From: Phlegmacium glaucopus
Lineage: Eukaryota > Basidiomycota > Agaricomycetes > Agaricales > Cortinariaceae
Direction of reading: 5' to 3'
DNA: 64,000 nucleotides
Assembly (NCBI GenBank): GCA_015039465.1
Contig: MU130036.1
Span: forward strand, 27,905-91,904
Made by a program: the position numbers and the translations under genes. Positions 11,434-22,482 of the stretch are shown here, piece after piece (within the stretch, counting starts at the first letter, position 1; every line of letters begins with the position of its first letter). Below the pieces are notes generated by a model. It made no database searches. It saw only the letters and a program-made list of their open reading frames with translations, and was not told the DNA's origin.

Positions 11434-12832
11434 ATGAGCAATAGAAAAACCTATGGTGACAAGGGCTGTATGCACAACCTCTCCATCTCTTTGGATATCC
11501 TGACAATGTTATTAGCTTGTCTAGTCCTCTCGATTGACGGTGGGGGTTTCAGAGGATTATCTTGTCTTCTCATCCTTTCACACTTCATGGACCAAATTCG
11601 TATCAGTATCGAAGAAGACACTACGCCCAAACCTTGTGAACTCTTCGATCTCATTTGCGGAACCTCCACTGGAGGACTGATCGCCATTCTTTTGGGCCGA
11701 TTTGGGTTGAGCTGCCACGAAGCGATCAAAGTCTACGAAGAAATTGGTGAGACGATGTTTAATGGTGAAGCAGATAACGGAAAGATATGGGGAAACATCA
11801 TACATGGGGAGCAAATCTCGTCTGTGATGTTGGAAAAAAAGTTGGAAGAGATTGTGGTGGAGTACACTGGAAGCAAGGATACATTGTTCAATCCCTCTCA
11901 GAAAGACGCTGTTTCCCATGATCACACTCGCGTAACTTTATTCCGTTCAGATACGTGCAACCGAAATTTGACCTAATACAACAGACGTTCGTTACCGTGG
12001 TATCAAAAGTGGGGTCAGCTGGGGTCGACGCATATCGTATCCGTTCATACCCACGGCCTTTTGGAGATATTGATCCTCCTCCGTACAGCCATCAATGGAC
12101 GATATTCGAAGGTGCTCGGGGAACCTGTGCTGCGCCGCTCTACCTTTCACCACTCAAAATTCAAAAGGGTCATGCAATATATCTGTTTCAAGACGCTGGA
12201 GCATCTGGCTTCAACAATCCCTCTCAAGTGGCTATAGACGAGGCGGAGAAAATATTTGGTGATAATGTAGCGATCACGTTGGTTAGCTTGGGTACCGGGT
12301 TGAGAAACCTCGCAGAATATGAAGGGAAGGACTCATTGAGCGCGAAGGAACAGGTCAAGCAGGAACAGATTGACAGTTTTACGCTTCGGATTCTGGATAA
12401 CGCGAAGCAGACGCGCAAGAATATCAAAAACGCACGCCACCTCGCTAAGCGGATAGCGAGACAGCTCTTCGAAGTCGCAACTGACACAGAGATCTCACAT
12501 GGCCGTGTCTATGAAGATTTCAAAAGGGAGTAAGTACTATAGTAAACGTCTTTTCTGTTTTGTACTCACCATGGCCCGATCCACTGCAGAGGTCGACTCC
12601 CAAACTACTTCCGTTTTAATGATGACAGAGGATTAAGCAACGTCCATTTGACAGATTGCAGACAGAAAGCAGCAATTGAAAACATGACAAATGATTGGCT
12701 AAGAAGATCTCGAAAGGATACTCTACCTGCCATTGATATAATGAAGGTGAGCGCAGTTTCCTTGCCCCAGTAGTCAATGCTCAACTATCATAGGATCACT
12801 ATGGACGGAAGCAGAGAAAAGAAAAAGAATGA
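11434..12832 (+). CDS. Patatin-like phospholipase, intact
   Basis: Five exons (11434-11467, 11516-11931, 11985-12529, 12590-12746, 12794-12832) encode 396 residues with consistent phases. The domain starts almost at once: DGGGFRG (oxyanion hole, residues 19-25), GTSTG (nucleophile Ser62) and FQDAGASGF (catalytic Asp220). It therefore has the Ser-Asp dyad of patatins, which release fatty acids from phospho- or galactolipids. The C-terminal part is charged and helical (KEQVKQEQID, ARHLAKRIARQLFEVATDTE) and ends after NYFRFNDDRGL and a basic tail. The first exon was chosen because its 12th codon is completed exactly by the next exon and the same arrangement exists in the paralogue at 4569. There is no secretion signal, so it is probably intracellular. 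Confidence 0.9.
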
Positions 12833-13110
12833 CTGGGTTCGAGCGGGTAAGTTTTGTGTGCAGTGACCAGTCGACGATTTTGCAGGAGGGGTTCGGGAAA
12901 GTGAACCCCTGTTGTCGCCACGTGACGCGTGACGGACTTAGTTTTCTCAATCAATGGGTTGCTTACCATATTGTCGCTAATAGCCTTCCTTAGAATCTTA
13001 AATCAGGTTCGAATACAAAAAATCAAGTAACACGCTAGTTTATAGGATGGTTATACAAACTGTCGTTCTTTTCGTGGTTCAGCTACTAGACCGTAAACAC
13101 ATACCCATGA

Positions 13111-15293
13111 TTAATTCCGGACCCAAACGCCGGATGTCAACGTGGCATCATTATCCTTGACAAGATCCTTCTCGTCTTTTGTGCCCCAGCCATTGAAGTT
13201 GAATGCTTTGATATTTGCGTCAGTTGAGACGGTTTGAAGTGCCTCGAGTGGGCTGCTAAAGCTCGTCATTCCGTGAACTTGAAGAAGATCTTCCTCAAGT
13301 TTTACCCTGGATCTAAACCTGCGCCCGGCGGAAAATCTCCACTTGTCATCGAGAAGTACTCGCACGTAAAGCTTAGCGTTGCCCTCTCGCTGAGTATTAA
13401 CAGGACCAGTGATCATCTCCGATTCCCCACTTCCGTCGATGGTGAAACAGCTGATGAATTGTTTGGACGAATTCCCCGCAGAGGTCTCCCATTTATAGCA
13501 TTCCAGCATAATTTGCATCGGTGCCTTGCCCGGTGGAAATTTCGTTACTGTTTTGGACGGGTCCGAGTCGCATGTGTAGTCATCAAGTACCTGCCATTGC
13601 CATTCCATTGCCAATGCCGCCTGTGCCCTCATAATCAAAGGGAATAATATAACAATGCAAGCATGACACCCACCCGAAGATCATTAATAGCACCCGTCCA
13701 CAACTTGTCGTATTTCGGTCCTTTAAAGTCTGCTAAGATGAAATCTATGACCGGCTCCTGGCTAAAATCGACCATGACTAATGGGCTGTTGCCCCTAGGC
13801 GGATCGAAGCGATGATAAATTTGCGATGACCTGAGGAGCGATTAAAATAGATAAAAGCATCTCAGAGGCTGGCTTACCCCGCTCTTCCGATCCGTTCATT
13901 TACTCGCAAATGTTTGAACTCGGTGCTTGTAGAAACCAGCTGTGTCTGCCTGACGAACTCCCTCAAGTTATTATCCCAATTTTGTCAAGATCCTTTGCAA
14001 CCAGTGCGAGCGCGTCGTTAATCTCGCCCTCAGTGACGGTGGGCGAGTTATTGTCCAGGTTTCTCAGTCCCATCCCGGGGCTGGTAAAGGGTGATATTCG
14101 CATTGTTGCCGAACAAGTCTAAGGCCTCGATGTATGCGATCATGGATGGGTTACTGAATCCAGACGCATTGGCAGCCTGGAAAAGAGACCCTGGATTTGC
14201 AGCCGTTGGGTTTTCAGGGGGAGAAAAAAGACGTGGGCAGCTTGTGGTACCGATCGCAGCTTCCCAGATCTTCCAAATGTAACCTGTGATAGGTTGGGCG
14301 TCCGGAATGAGTTTAGGGTCCTTATACGAACGAATCCTATAAGCATCTTTGTCGGTAACGGCATTTTGGGATACTAAAGTGACCAGTGTCTGGCATTTGG
14401 GCATTTTCCCCTCTCAGCAATACAGGGTACTTGAAAAACACGGCAGTACTCACATTACATCCGTTCTTGTTGGCCGGGTCAAACATGAGGGTGTTGGCTT
14501 GTGGACCAAGAGCGCGTGTTATAATGGTCTTCAGCTTGTTTTGAAAATTCGAAGTGTTGAATTGGCTTGGGTTTGTCAAAATGTCTTTTGTGGTAGGGGG
14601 GTTCGAGTCGGGAGTGACCACAATCGACACGCACACTCAGGCACGAAGTGCTGATCTCCCATCAAATTGGATGCCGTAGCTCGCCATCGACTTATTTTTG
14701 ATACTCCGGCCAGTCTGCCGGTTAGGTGCCGCTGGGGTTTGGGTTGGCCTAGTAATTTGGTTAGGATCATGGTTAGCGTTAGGGGTTCGTGTTAGTGGTT
14801 TTTTCTCAGGTTAGTGGTAGGCTTAGGGATCAGGTATATATCCTTTTCGCGCGGTAGCGCGGTCTTGGGTAGGTGGTTAGGTAGTTAGAACTCCGGCTGC
14901 CGTGAGGCAGCCGAAGGACGGTATATCGCGTCTCACAACTTCTCCATTCGGGGGGTGTGTTGATTGTGGTACATCCTCAGTTCGAGTGGGCTTGATCTAG
15001 AAAAAGTTCGCGTTCCAACTCTTCATAAACCTTGATCGCGTCACCACAGTGCATTCCAAGTCGGCCTAGGAGAATGGCAATTAGCCCCCCGGCTGCCGTC
15101 CCAACAATAAGGTCGAAGACCTCGCAGGGACGCTTCACAGGGTCGGGGGATGCCATTCTCGTCATGAGCTCCTCGAGGACGAGGAGTTGAGTGCGGCCTC
15201 TAAAACCGCAACCATCAATTGAAAGTACTAGGAAACAATGAGACGTCGAAGTCGGTATGGTAGAAAACCTCAGTTACCTGCGCAGTGAGCCAT
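13111..15293 (-). pseudogene. Dead patatin-like paralogue, disrupted by a transposon
   Basis: This is the duplicate of the gene at 6538-8344, with the same exon plan (ATG at 15293, last exon ending at 13111) and the same loss of catalytic residues: GTAAGG for GxSxG and FQAANASGF for the Asp motif. A 371-bp element with its 8-bp target duplication interrupts the second exon between the ELFLDQAHSN and PPTTKDILTN segments and shifts the frame. A one-base insertion near 14085-14090 and a one-base deletion near 13975 break the third exon further; they offset each other but leave about 110 bases out of frame. The C-terminal extension (13111-13625) is still open and about 85% like its sister. The gene is probably non-functional unless the element is spliced out. 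Confidence 0.85.
14609..14979. mobile_element. hAT-like MITE inserted in dead patatin
   Basis: The 371-bp insertion is absent from the paralogue at 6538-8344, which gives the empty-site sequence directly. It is flanked by 8-bp duplications GTTCGAGT (14601-14608 and 14980-14987). Its ends are imperfect inverted repeats (GTGACCACAATCGACACGC against ATGTACCACAATCAACACAC). The interior has many GGTTAG-like motifs, short palindromes such as GCGCGGTAGCGCGG, and no transposase frame. The 8-bp target duplication supports the hAT superfamily. Confidence 0.88.
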
Positions 15294-16023
15294 AGTGTAG
15301 AAGGAAATTGGGCTATTGCTGATGGTAGCAGGGTGCCGCTCCCAATCGAAATGGATGAAATATACACCATCGATAAGGGAAATTTAACAGGCCAGGAGTG
15401 GAATAGCCCGCACAGATTCAGAATTCTTTGAAAACGTGTTCAGAATTGGTTCAGAACAAGGTTTTGGGGGCGATTGGAAGGAAATAGGTCAAGCATGATG
15501 CATGAATCCTTACTGGGCTTCGGATTCAATTTTATATTACAACACAGATTCGTTATATGATACCCTAGGTGTTTCCCACCCTTAGTATCACCCTCGCATC
15601 GTCTGCTGACAGGTATCAAGTCGACATGGTCTAAAAAAAGATAAATCGGTAAATCCCGGTAGTGCGTTCTATGATCTTATCTAATAACTTGAATAATGTC
15701 ATTTTCCGATTTCCTTTTGTTCAGCGCTCATCGACACCTCGTTCATACCCACAGTCCGAGTCTGACTCCCCTGAATCTGTTTCAAGTTTCTCACTTTTCT
15801 TATGCTGACTGTTTCTGGCTTTTGCAAGGTTGTTTTTTATTTGCACATTAACCTAAAATGTGCTAGTCAATGTCTTAAAAATTGTTCCGCTGCGCGGCAG
15901 AGCCTTTAGGGTCAGGGTTTTTTTGTTTTGTTTTTTTGGGCAGCCAGATTGGCGGTTGCACAACAGTAGCGGCAGCTAAGTGATCGGCACCATAGTTCAA
16001 ATTTGTATTCAACTTTGTCAACC

Positions 16024-17095
16024 TCATAATTGAATGCGCGTGTATTGAATTGACATGATTCCAATGATTGTGCGACAGTCTGCAGAAATAGTTGCCTCGT
16101 ACGCAAGTAGCGGCGCCGTTCCGCGAATCATGCTGTAATCAAATTGCACACGGTTCCCTGAAACATGTCGCACGCGGCAAGTATATCGACGGCCCATTGT
16201 GTCATGTCCGTTACCTTGAGCAGCTCGATTTGATATCTGCAGGACGAGCAGTCCTTCTTCAGACGGGTTGGTTCCCCAATATATACGCCAAGCTCCATGA
16301 ACTAAATTTGAATGTTTATATAGAGCACCGTTGTGTGGTATGTTCACTTACGAGAATTCAAGATCTGGACGAAACAAAATGTTAGCCTCGAAGACTAATC
16401 ACATTATCACAATAATACCACTGACATTTTGAGGACTCGACGCATCTGGTTCAAGTATCCAACGCTGGCGTGCCCCGCCGTTCAGACCGTTCTGGAATAG
16501 GAATGAGTAAAGGGTATGCAAAATGTACAAACTTGAAGGAAGTTACAGTGCGCGGAGCAACCGCAACCTATAAGAACCCAGAATAAAAACCACGGTATCA
16601 TCCAAACCAAATAATGGGCTCACAGGACCACTCCTATTAGGGAGCTGGATTGCGTTCCCATTGGCGGCATCCCCAATCCTGTTTCATGTTCAATTGGCAG
16701 ATAAAATATGTAAAAGGCTAGAGAAACGTACACATAAATTGAAGTATTAGAGATTGAGCCTCGTGGTTCTATGTTCCAGGTAACCCTGCGCCCAGACGCG
16801 CTGCAAAAAAGCTGATTCAAGCTGAGGTCAACGCGCAAGAGCTCCTGCGCGTTGGCGGGCGATCTGATTTCATAATCACCATCGCTGCCACGAGATAACG
16901 TCCACTTTGTCGGATTAGACAAAATAAAATAAATAACAAGCGACCAACCAGTTGAGAGGCATTGTTATTCAAGTTGGACCGTGGCCCGGCGACAACCCTG
17001 TTGCCAGTGGTCGAGCCCCGGGTCAGATAAGTGTCGTTGCTGGTGGCACTTCTGATACTATATGTACCATCAAGAACGAAGTGGGGAGATGCCAT
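16024..17095 (-). CDS. Ricin-B-type lectin fused to a beta-barrel-like domain
   Basis: The start is ATG at 17095 (MASPHFVLDGTYSIRS), homologous to the start at 10750. Small exons then encode trefoil lobes with GDYEIRSPANAQELLRV, RRVTWNIEP, IGDAANGNAIQLPN and ARQRWILEP, the QxW strands of ricin-B domains. A 13-base exon (ILNS) joins in phase to the last exon. That exon encodes about 100 residues (HGAWRIYWGTNPSEEGLL, GNGHDTMGRRYTCRV, DCRTIIGIMSIQYTRIQL) ending at 16024. The alternating hydrophobic pattern suggests a small beta barrel; I do not recognise the family. The left paralogue has a third trefoil-like lobe and an unrelated extension at this place. Probably cytosolic, sugar-binding. Confidence 0.65.
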
Positions 17096-18462
17096 TGAGC
17101 GTGTATGTCAATGTCTGGATGGCAATCTGCTTATAACGATTTCCACTTATTTATTGCTTATTTAGTTGCTTCGATTGACAGAAACACTACTAGTATGCCA
17201 GCCCTGCCCGAAGGACAGGTTTGCTCCGAAATAAATGTGATCCTTCAACCTAACCAGATGTAGGGCTATCTATAAAATCAGTTACTATGTAGCTCGATTT
17301 GAATGAGATAAGGAACGAGTCAGGCCAAAATTAATTCGAAATCTAGTAATAATCAGTAACTTAACCGCAGATTAACTTCCAGATCTGCTGGTTTTCGTTG
17401 ATTTCTGGGTTTCTGGATACTTGAAACCCCAGAAACCCAGAAACCTGATACAATCTTAAGCTAGGGCCTAAAGTTAAAAGTTTACATGCCGTTTTTTCTT
17501 AGTTATAGGTTTTTCAGGTTTCTGTCACCCGCCATTTTGAGGGGTTTCCATGAAATGGGACATAAGTCTCTATTATCTAAGTGTTGTGGTTTCCTAGTTT
17601 TCGCTGATTTTCACAGGTCTCTTGGGTTAAGAAACCTCTGGAAACTGAATTCCTTAAATGCTAATGGCCTATTACTGTCATTATCTTTCATTTTCAGATT
17701 TTCTTTTGGGCTCAGGGCTCAAGTTGACTAATTAGGCACCTCTTTAGACATAGTCTGATGGTCAATTCAGGTTCTATTTAGAGATGTGATGTGCAAGTGA
17801 TGTGGCAACATGTTGCAGATTATCGATGAATCGATGAAGTTTTGAAGTCTTATTGGTCAGACAAGGACGCTCAGATATGAACAGATTTTATTGACCATAG
17901 GTCATGCGATGTGTGCTGCCACATCGATACATTCCCCAGAAGGCAGATCCGCGCAATTCTTCTCTCATTTCCCCTTCGTGCAGAACAATCCGGTAAGCTA
18001 GCAAATTTGGTTAAGAAGTGCGCCCCTTCATTGTGACCGTTAAAAAGCTATTGTTCATCTTCCTGTTACCTTTACTTCCTATTTTATTCTACCAAGAAAT
18101 CGAGATCGGCCAACAAACAGCTGAATACATTTTTCACTTCATCCTGGAAAACACTTGGAAGTGATCGGTCTCGTCAAAACTTGACCGTTACTTCATGATC
18201 AAGTTCTATTGATTCAGGACATACAGTATACACATCGCTCAGGCAGAAGACGTGACAGGCACTGGGGCGACATGGCCTGTTATGATTGGGAGAAATTCCA
18301 TGGTCAGGCTCTAAGTATGTATATAAGTGAACGACAAGATGCTTCGCTTACGAATGAGGCCAGCACAATCGCATTAAAAGACCTGAGAGAAAAAATAAGA
18401 AAGGACAACTGTATGGGATGATATCAATAGAATGTTCAGACAGACAGTCGAGCCATACCCGA
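17096..18462. other. Intergenic DNA, no gene seen
   Basis: Short open frames exist (for example 17486-17731 on +), but they are rich in Phe/Leu/Ser with no homologue recognised and no splice support. This stretch separates the duplicated block from the three following patatin genes. Confidence 0.5.
17402..17443. repeat. Perfect 15-bp inverted repeat
   Basis: TTTCTGGGTTTCTGG at 17402-17416 and its exact complement at 17429-17443 are separated by 12 bases, so RNA or DNA could form a strong hairpin. Each arm is itself two copies of TTTCTGG. No flanking gene uses it obviously as a terminator. Confidence 0.85.
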
Positions 18463-19719
18463 TCATAGTTCATCATCATCATCATCCGACTCGTAGTCGG
18501 ATTCAGTTCTGGGGCACGGGATTGAGGGCGGTCGGAGGGCTCTGTAGACTCGCTCCGCCATATCACGGCCCTCTGGCGAGTCCAACCAAAGGTTCGTAAA
18601 TTCCATGATCCTCCCAGCTTGTGCGATGTCAGAGAAATTGATATCACCCAGTCCCACAGTTGGATTGAATCGGAAATAGTTGTCATTTAGTTCCCTAATC
18701 GCGTAGGTTTTAGCAGCAATAACTTTTATGTTTAATCTGCCAACATACATTCTCTTGAGACGCTTCAAAACTTCTTGATGCACCATTTCGGTATCCTGAG
18801 CTACGCGCGCAAGTTGCTTTGCAAACTCATCTGACCAAACCATTGTTTTCTTGGTTTTTTTCTTGAATATGCGTAAAATCTTGTCAAGCAATGATTTACG
18901 GCGTTGTTCAGGCTCGTAATTGACGTTTGGGTTGATTGGGATGAGCGAGACTAAACCTGTTCCAAGACTGATAATCACAGGTTCAACCTTGTTGGTCCAC
19001 CGAAGTTCAACCTCAGAGATGGCTTCCAAAACCGGATTAGCCACCTTAGACGTCGAAGCATCTTGGAATAAATGCGTTCCAATGGTAAAGGGCTTCAAGT
19101 ACGCAGGCAATGCCGATGCCGCCCGAACGGCTTCGAAAATTGTCCAATCATGGTTAAGAATACTATCGACACCCCCTGCCGGTGTTGTATATGAGCGCAG
19201 ACGATAAGGCTCCACGCCCACTGCACCACTGGATTGAACAGTTGTGACGAATGTCTACAGAGGGGGTAGTGAGCCTCTACGTGGGATGAACCATGACAAT
19301 TTACTTACATCAGTACTTTCATGGTCAATCTTGTCGGGACTTGCTTTGCGAACCTTCATTAGTGTATCCTTCGTTCCAGTATATTTTTCCACGACGGCAG
19401 CAAGCTTCTCCTCGAAGGCAATTGGTTCCACACCTTCACCATTAGTTATTTTCTTCAATTCCTCATCTCCAAAGATAGTCGATCCTAGTTCTTTGTAGAC
19501 AGACATTGCCGTTATACAGTCCAGTCCCAATCGACCAAGGAGAACGGCAATGAGTCCCCCGGTGGAGGTGCCACATATTAAATCGAACACCTGGCATGGT
19601 AAGAGTATAGTGTCGCTTGCATTCGGTGTGAGTATTCTCATCAGATGATGGAGCGTGACGAGGCAGGCAAGTCCTCGAAAACCACCGCCGTCAATGGAGA
19701 GCACATACTTGCGCATCAT
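18463..19719 (-). CDS. Patatin-like phospholipase with acidic tail
   Basis: The start is taken at tandem ATGs (19719), just before RKYVLSIDGGG. The coding exons are 19719-19309, 19254-18749 and 18694-18463, giving about 382 residues. Active-site elements are intact: DGGGFRG, GTSTGG (Ser about 52) and LFQDAS for the Asp. Introns precede TFVTTV and NDNYFRFN, the same sites as in the other paralogues. The second intron (18695-18748) is 54 bp, has no in-frame stop and could be retained, adding 18 residues. The protein ends in a Ser/Asp-rich acidic tail (ESDYESDDDDDEL). An upstream non-coding exon or alternative start near 19870-19900 is possible. No signal peptide. Confidence 0.85.
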
Positions 19720-20471
19720 TCCTATCGATATGGTTCTGTTAGGCTCCTTCAACACAGAGATATTCGTACCCACCTTCTCCCAGGCTCTAAGTCGCCAAGT
19801 TACGAGTCCTCTGTAAGAGGAATCGTTCTTATAACGGATCGCCGGTAACTCACCTAACTGGAGGGCACGTTGCAGGGTTGCGTGCCCGCCTCATTCAATT
19901 TCTGCAGCAAGCGGTCGTATAGATGCGTGGCCTGTCTGCAATAACACAGCACCCTGCAGGCTCTTACACACACCTGTCGCCGACAATGCCACAAAGTAAT
20001 CAATTGATCTTCCATCCAGTTTCATTACTGCTCAAACGATGGTATTAAGTATATTCTTGTAATGGAAGTGCTCCAGTGACTTGCGCAAAGAAGAGCCTTG
20101 GTTTGGTATATGGGATGGCCTAGTGGTCTGACAGAAAAGGAACAGAAGGAATGGAGCGTCAAAGCTTCTGTTGGGCTAATCTTGGGCACAGTTTTATTGT
20201 GTAGAGGAAAAAGAAATTCTTGAAGAGGAGTTCGAGCGCACTTCAAATATACAGCATGAAGAAAACGTACAGTATAGTCTTCACTGTCGGACTTTCAACG
20301 TTTCAAAAATTCAACATTCAACTGCGTGTTGTGTGTTTGCCAGTATTATGATCAGAGGGCAACGGTTTTTCTCTTATCTTCTCCTACAACCCTTCGTCTT
20401 TACTCATCATGAAACGAACGGGCATAGTTAATGTAACAAGAGAAAGCGAACGATGGTAAGAAAAGTTAAAT

Positions 20472-21854
20472 TCATAAATTGTTTGCAAAGTAGCTACTCT
20501 GCTTCGTACCGTTCCTTCGCTGCGATTAAGTATGCGATTTCAGAGGAAAAGGTAAATAGTCAACTTACTCGGAGCTTCTCGTATAGTGCCATGGTAGCCT
20601 CTTTCCCAGCGGGAGACCTCAACCAGACGTTGGTGATCTCCACTATCAACCCTTCACTCACGTAGTCCGCAAGGTCGAGATCGCCCAGTCCCTGCGGTGG
20701 ATTAAATCGAAAATAGTCATCACGTCGCCCACTACAATTGAATTATTATCAGTCCATGAGAAAAAGTGACAGGGTAGGAAAGATGCTACTCTGCCAAAAA
20801 TCGCTCCAACACATCGACATGAGTGCGTTCTGTGTCGGTGGCTACTGATACAAATTGTTTCGCGATCTGCTCCAGACGCTCCTTCGCTGTTGCGATATTC
20901 TTGATCTTGTTTCGTAACTTATCGGCCACTTGTTTCAGCTTGCTGTCGTCGGAATTTGTAATCCGTTGGTCGTCGACAGTGTCAATAGGAAGAGAAGCAA
21001 GGCCCGTTCCAAGACTCAGCACTACAAATTCCGTCTCTGCCTTGTTCTTGGCCCAACGCAATTCGGCTTCTTTCAGTGCCTCCGAAGTGGGATTGTTGAA
21101 GCCCGAAGCACCGGCGTCTTGAAATACCTGTAAACCGACAGAGACTGGAGCAAAATACATCGGAGCTGCGGAAGTCGCCCTGGCAGCTTCAAGAATTGAC
21201 CAGGAATGACCAGGTAAGGCTTCGACAGCGCCGCGCGGAATCGCATAAGATCTCAGGTGGTACGCTTCGACACCAGACGAGCCAGCTCCAGCGGGGACAA
21301 CAGTAACAAACGTCTGAACGCAGATCACCAATACGTCACCATCTTCAAGCATTAGTGAGGTAAGTCTTTACTCACGTCCGTGCTTCGGTGTTCAATAGTA
21401 TCAGGTTTCGATTTGGGCGGTTTCAGAAGCGCCATCGCGTCCCCTGTGTGCTTCTGCACGACTCGAGCGAGCAGAGCTTCGAACGCAACGGACGAGAATC
21501 TTTCCCCTTTCACAATGTTACCCCACATAATCCCCTCATCCTTCCCGAAAACGGCGGGACCCAGCTCTTTATAGATGGATATGGCTGTCATGCAATCGAG
21601 ACCTAAACGGCCAAGGAGGATCGAAATGAGGCCCCCAGTAGAGGTGCCGCATATCATGTCAAAAACTTCACAGGGTGCGGGGATTGGGTCTTCGTCAGGA
21701 TCCTCGACGAGCAACCGCATGACATGATTGAGAATGATTAAGCACGAAAGTCCTCGAAATCCTCCGCCATCGAGCGAAAGAATATACTTGCGGACTAGGG
21801 AACCCGTTTTTAAGTAGCGATAAAATGAAAGAGGATTATTTTACCTTTGGTCAT
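20472..21854 (-). CDS. Patatin-like phospholipase, intact
   Basis: Five exons (21854-21845, 21794-21376, 21313-20790, 20731-20569, 20519-20472) encode 387 residues. The 10-base first exon (MTK plus one base) joins to VRKYILSLDGGGFRG. The nucleophile elbow is GTSTGG (Ser about 55) and the Asp motif is FQDAGASGFNNPT. The middle part carries a Lys-rich helical stretch (KLKQVADKLRNKIKNIATAK). The C-terminus has DDYFRFNPPQGLGDLDLADY. It lies head to tail with the gene at 18463 and head to head with the gene at 22483. The 628-bp gap to that divergent neighbour should contain both promoters. Confidence 0.9.
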
Positions 21855-22482
21855 TAGATTGGCGCTCAACGAATTGTCAAACACCTAGTGGCTCAGCGCT
21901 CGATAATAAAGCCTGAGTTCGAAGAAAGATAATCATTTGTAGCATTAGTTTAGGATTAGTAACTTGAAGGGACGAACGATGGATGATATCGAGGGCATCG
22001 ATAACGGAGATGAATAGGCCAGGATAGGGCATGGCAGCTTTTAGGTTGTTCCAAAAACAATGGTGGCCTTGAGGATTGAATATTGAATCTTGACCATAGC
22101 AGATTGATTTCATTTCCAGGTGTCACCGGAATCGCAAACCAGTGAGTAAGAGAGCAGGGTCAGCTGTTACGAGTCTAAAAGCGATTGTCGCAAGATTTGA
22201 GGTTCTGGACAAGATCGGTTAGATTGCGAACCAGCTCGAGCTTCTATCATTTCATAATCATCAGAACGTGTTGAGATTCCGAGAGGTTGCGCGGGGTAGC
22301 CCGACACCTTGCAACGAGATATTTGCAAATATTCATGCTTCAAGATTTGCGTAAAAGTGAAAACGCTTTGCCTAACTTTGGGTAAGGACTCTATTGTATT
22401 CTCCACCGGAAATTTTAGGTTAGCGAACCTGCAATTGGTCGAATCCTCCTGGTAACAACAACTTTCCTCTCAAGTGTAGAGT

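Larger units (their letters stand above)
11075..17095. repeat. Segmental duplication, right copy
   Basis: This is the second copy of the patatin / dead-patatin / lectin block described at 4215-10750. Relative to the left copy it carries a 371-bp transposon insertion (14609-14979), an intact plus-strand patatin gene and a lectin with a different C-terminal half. Confidence 0.85.
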
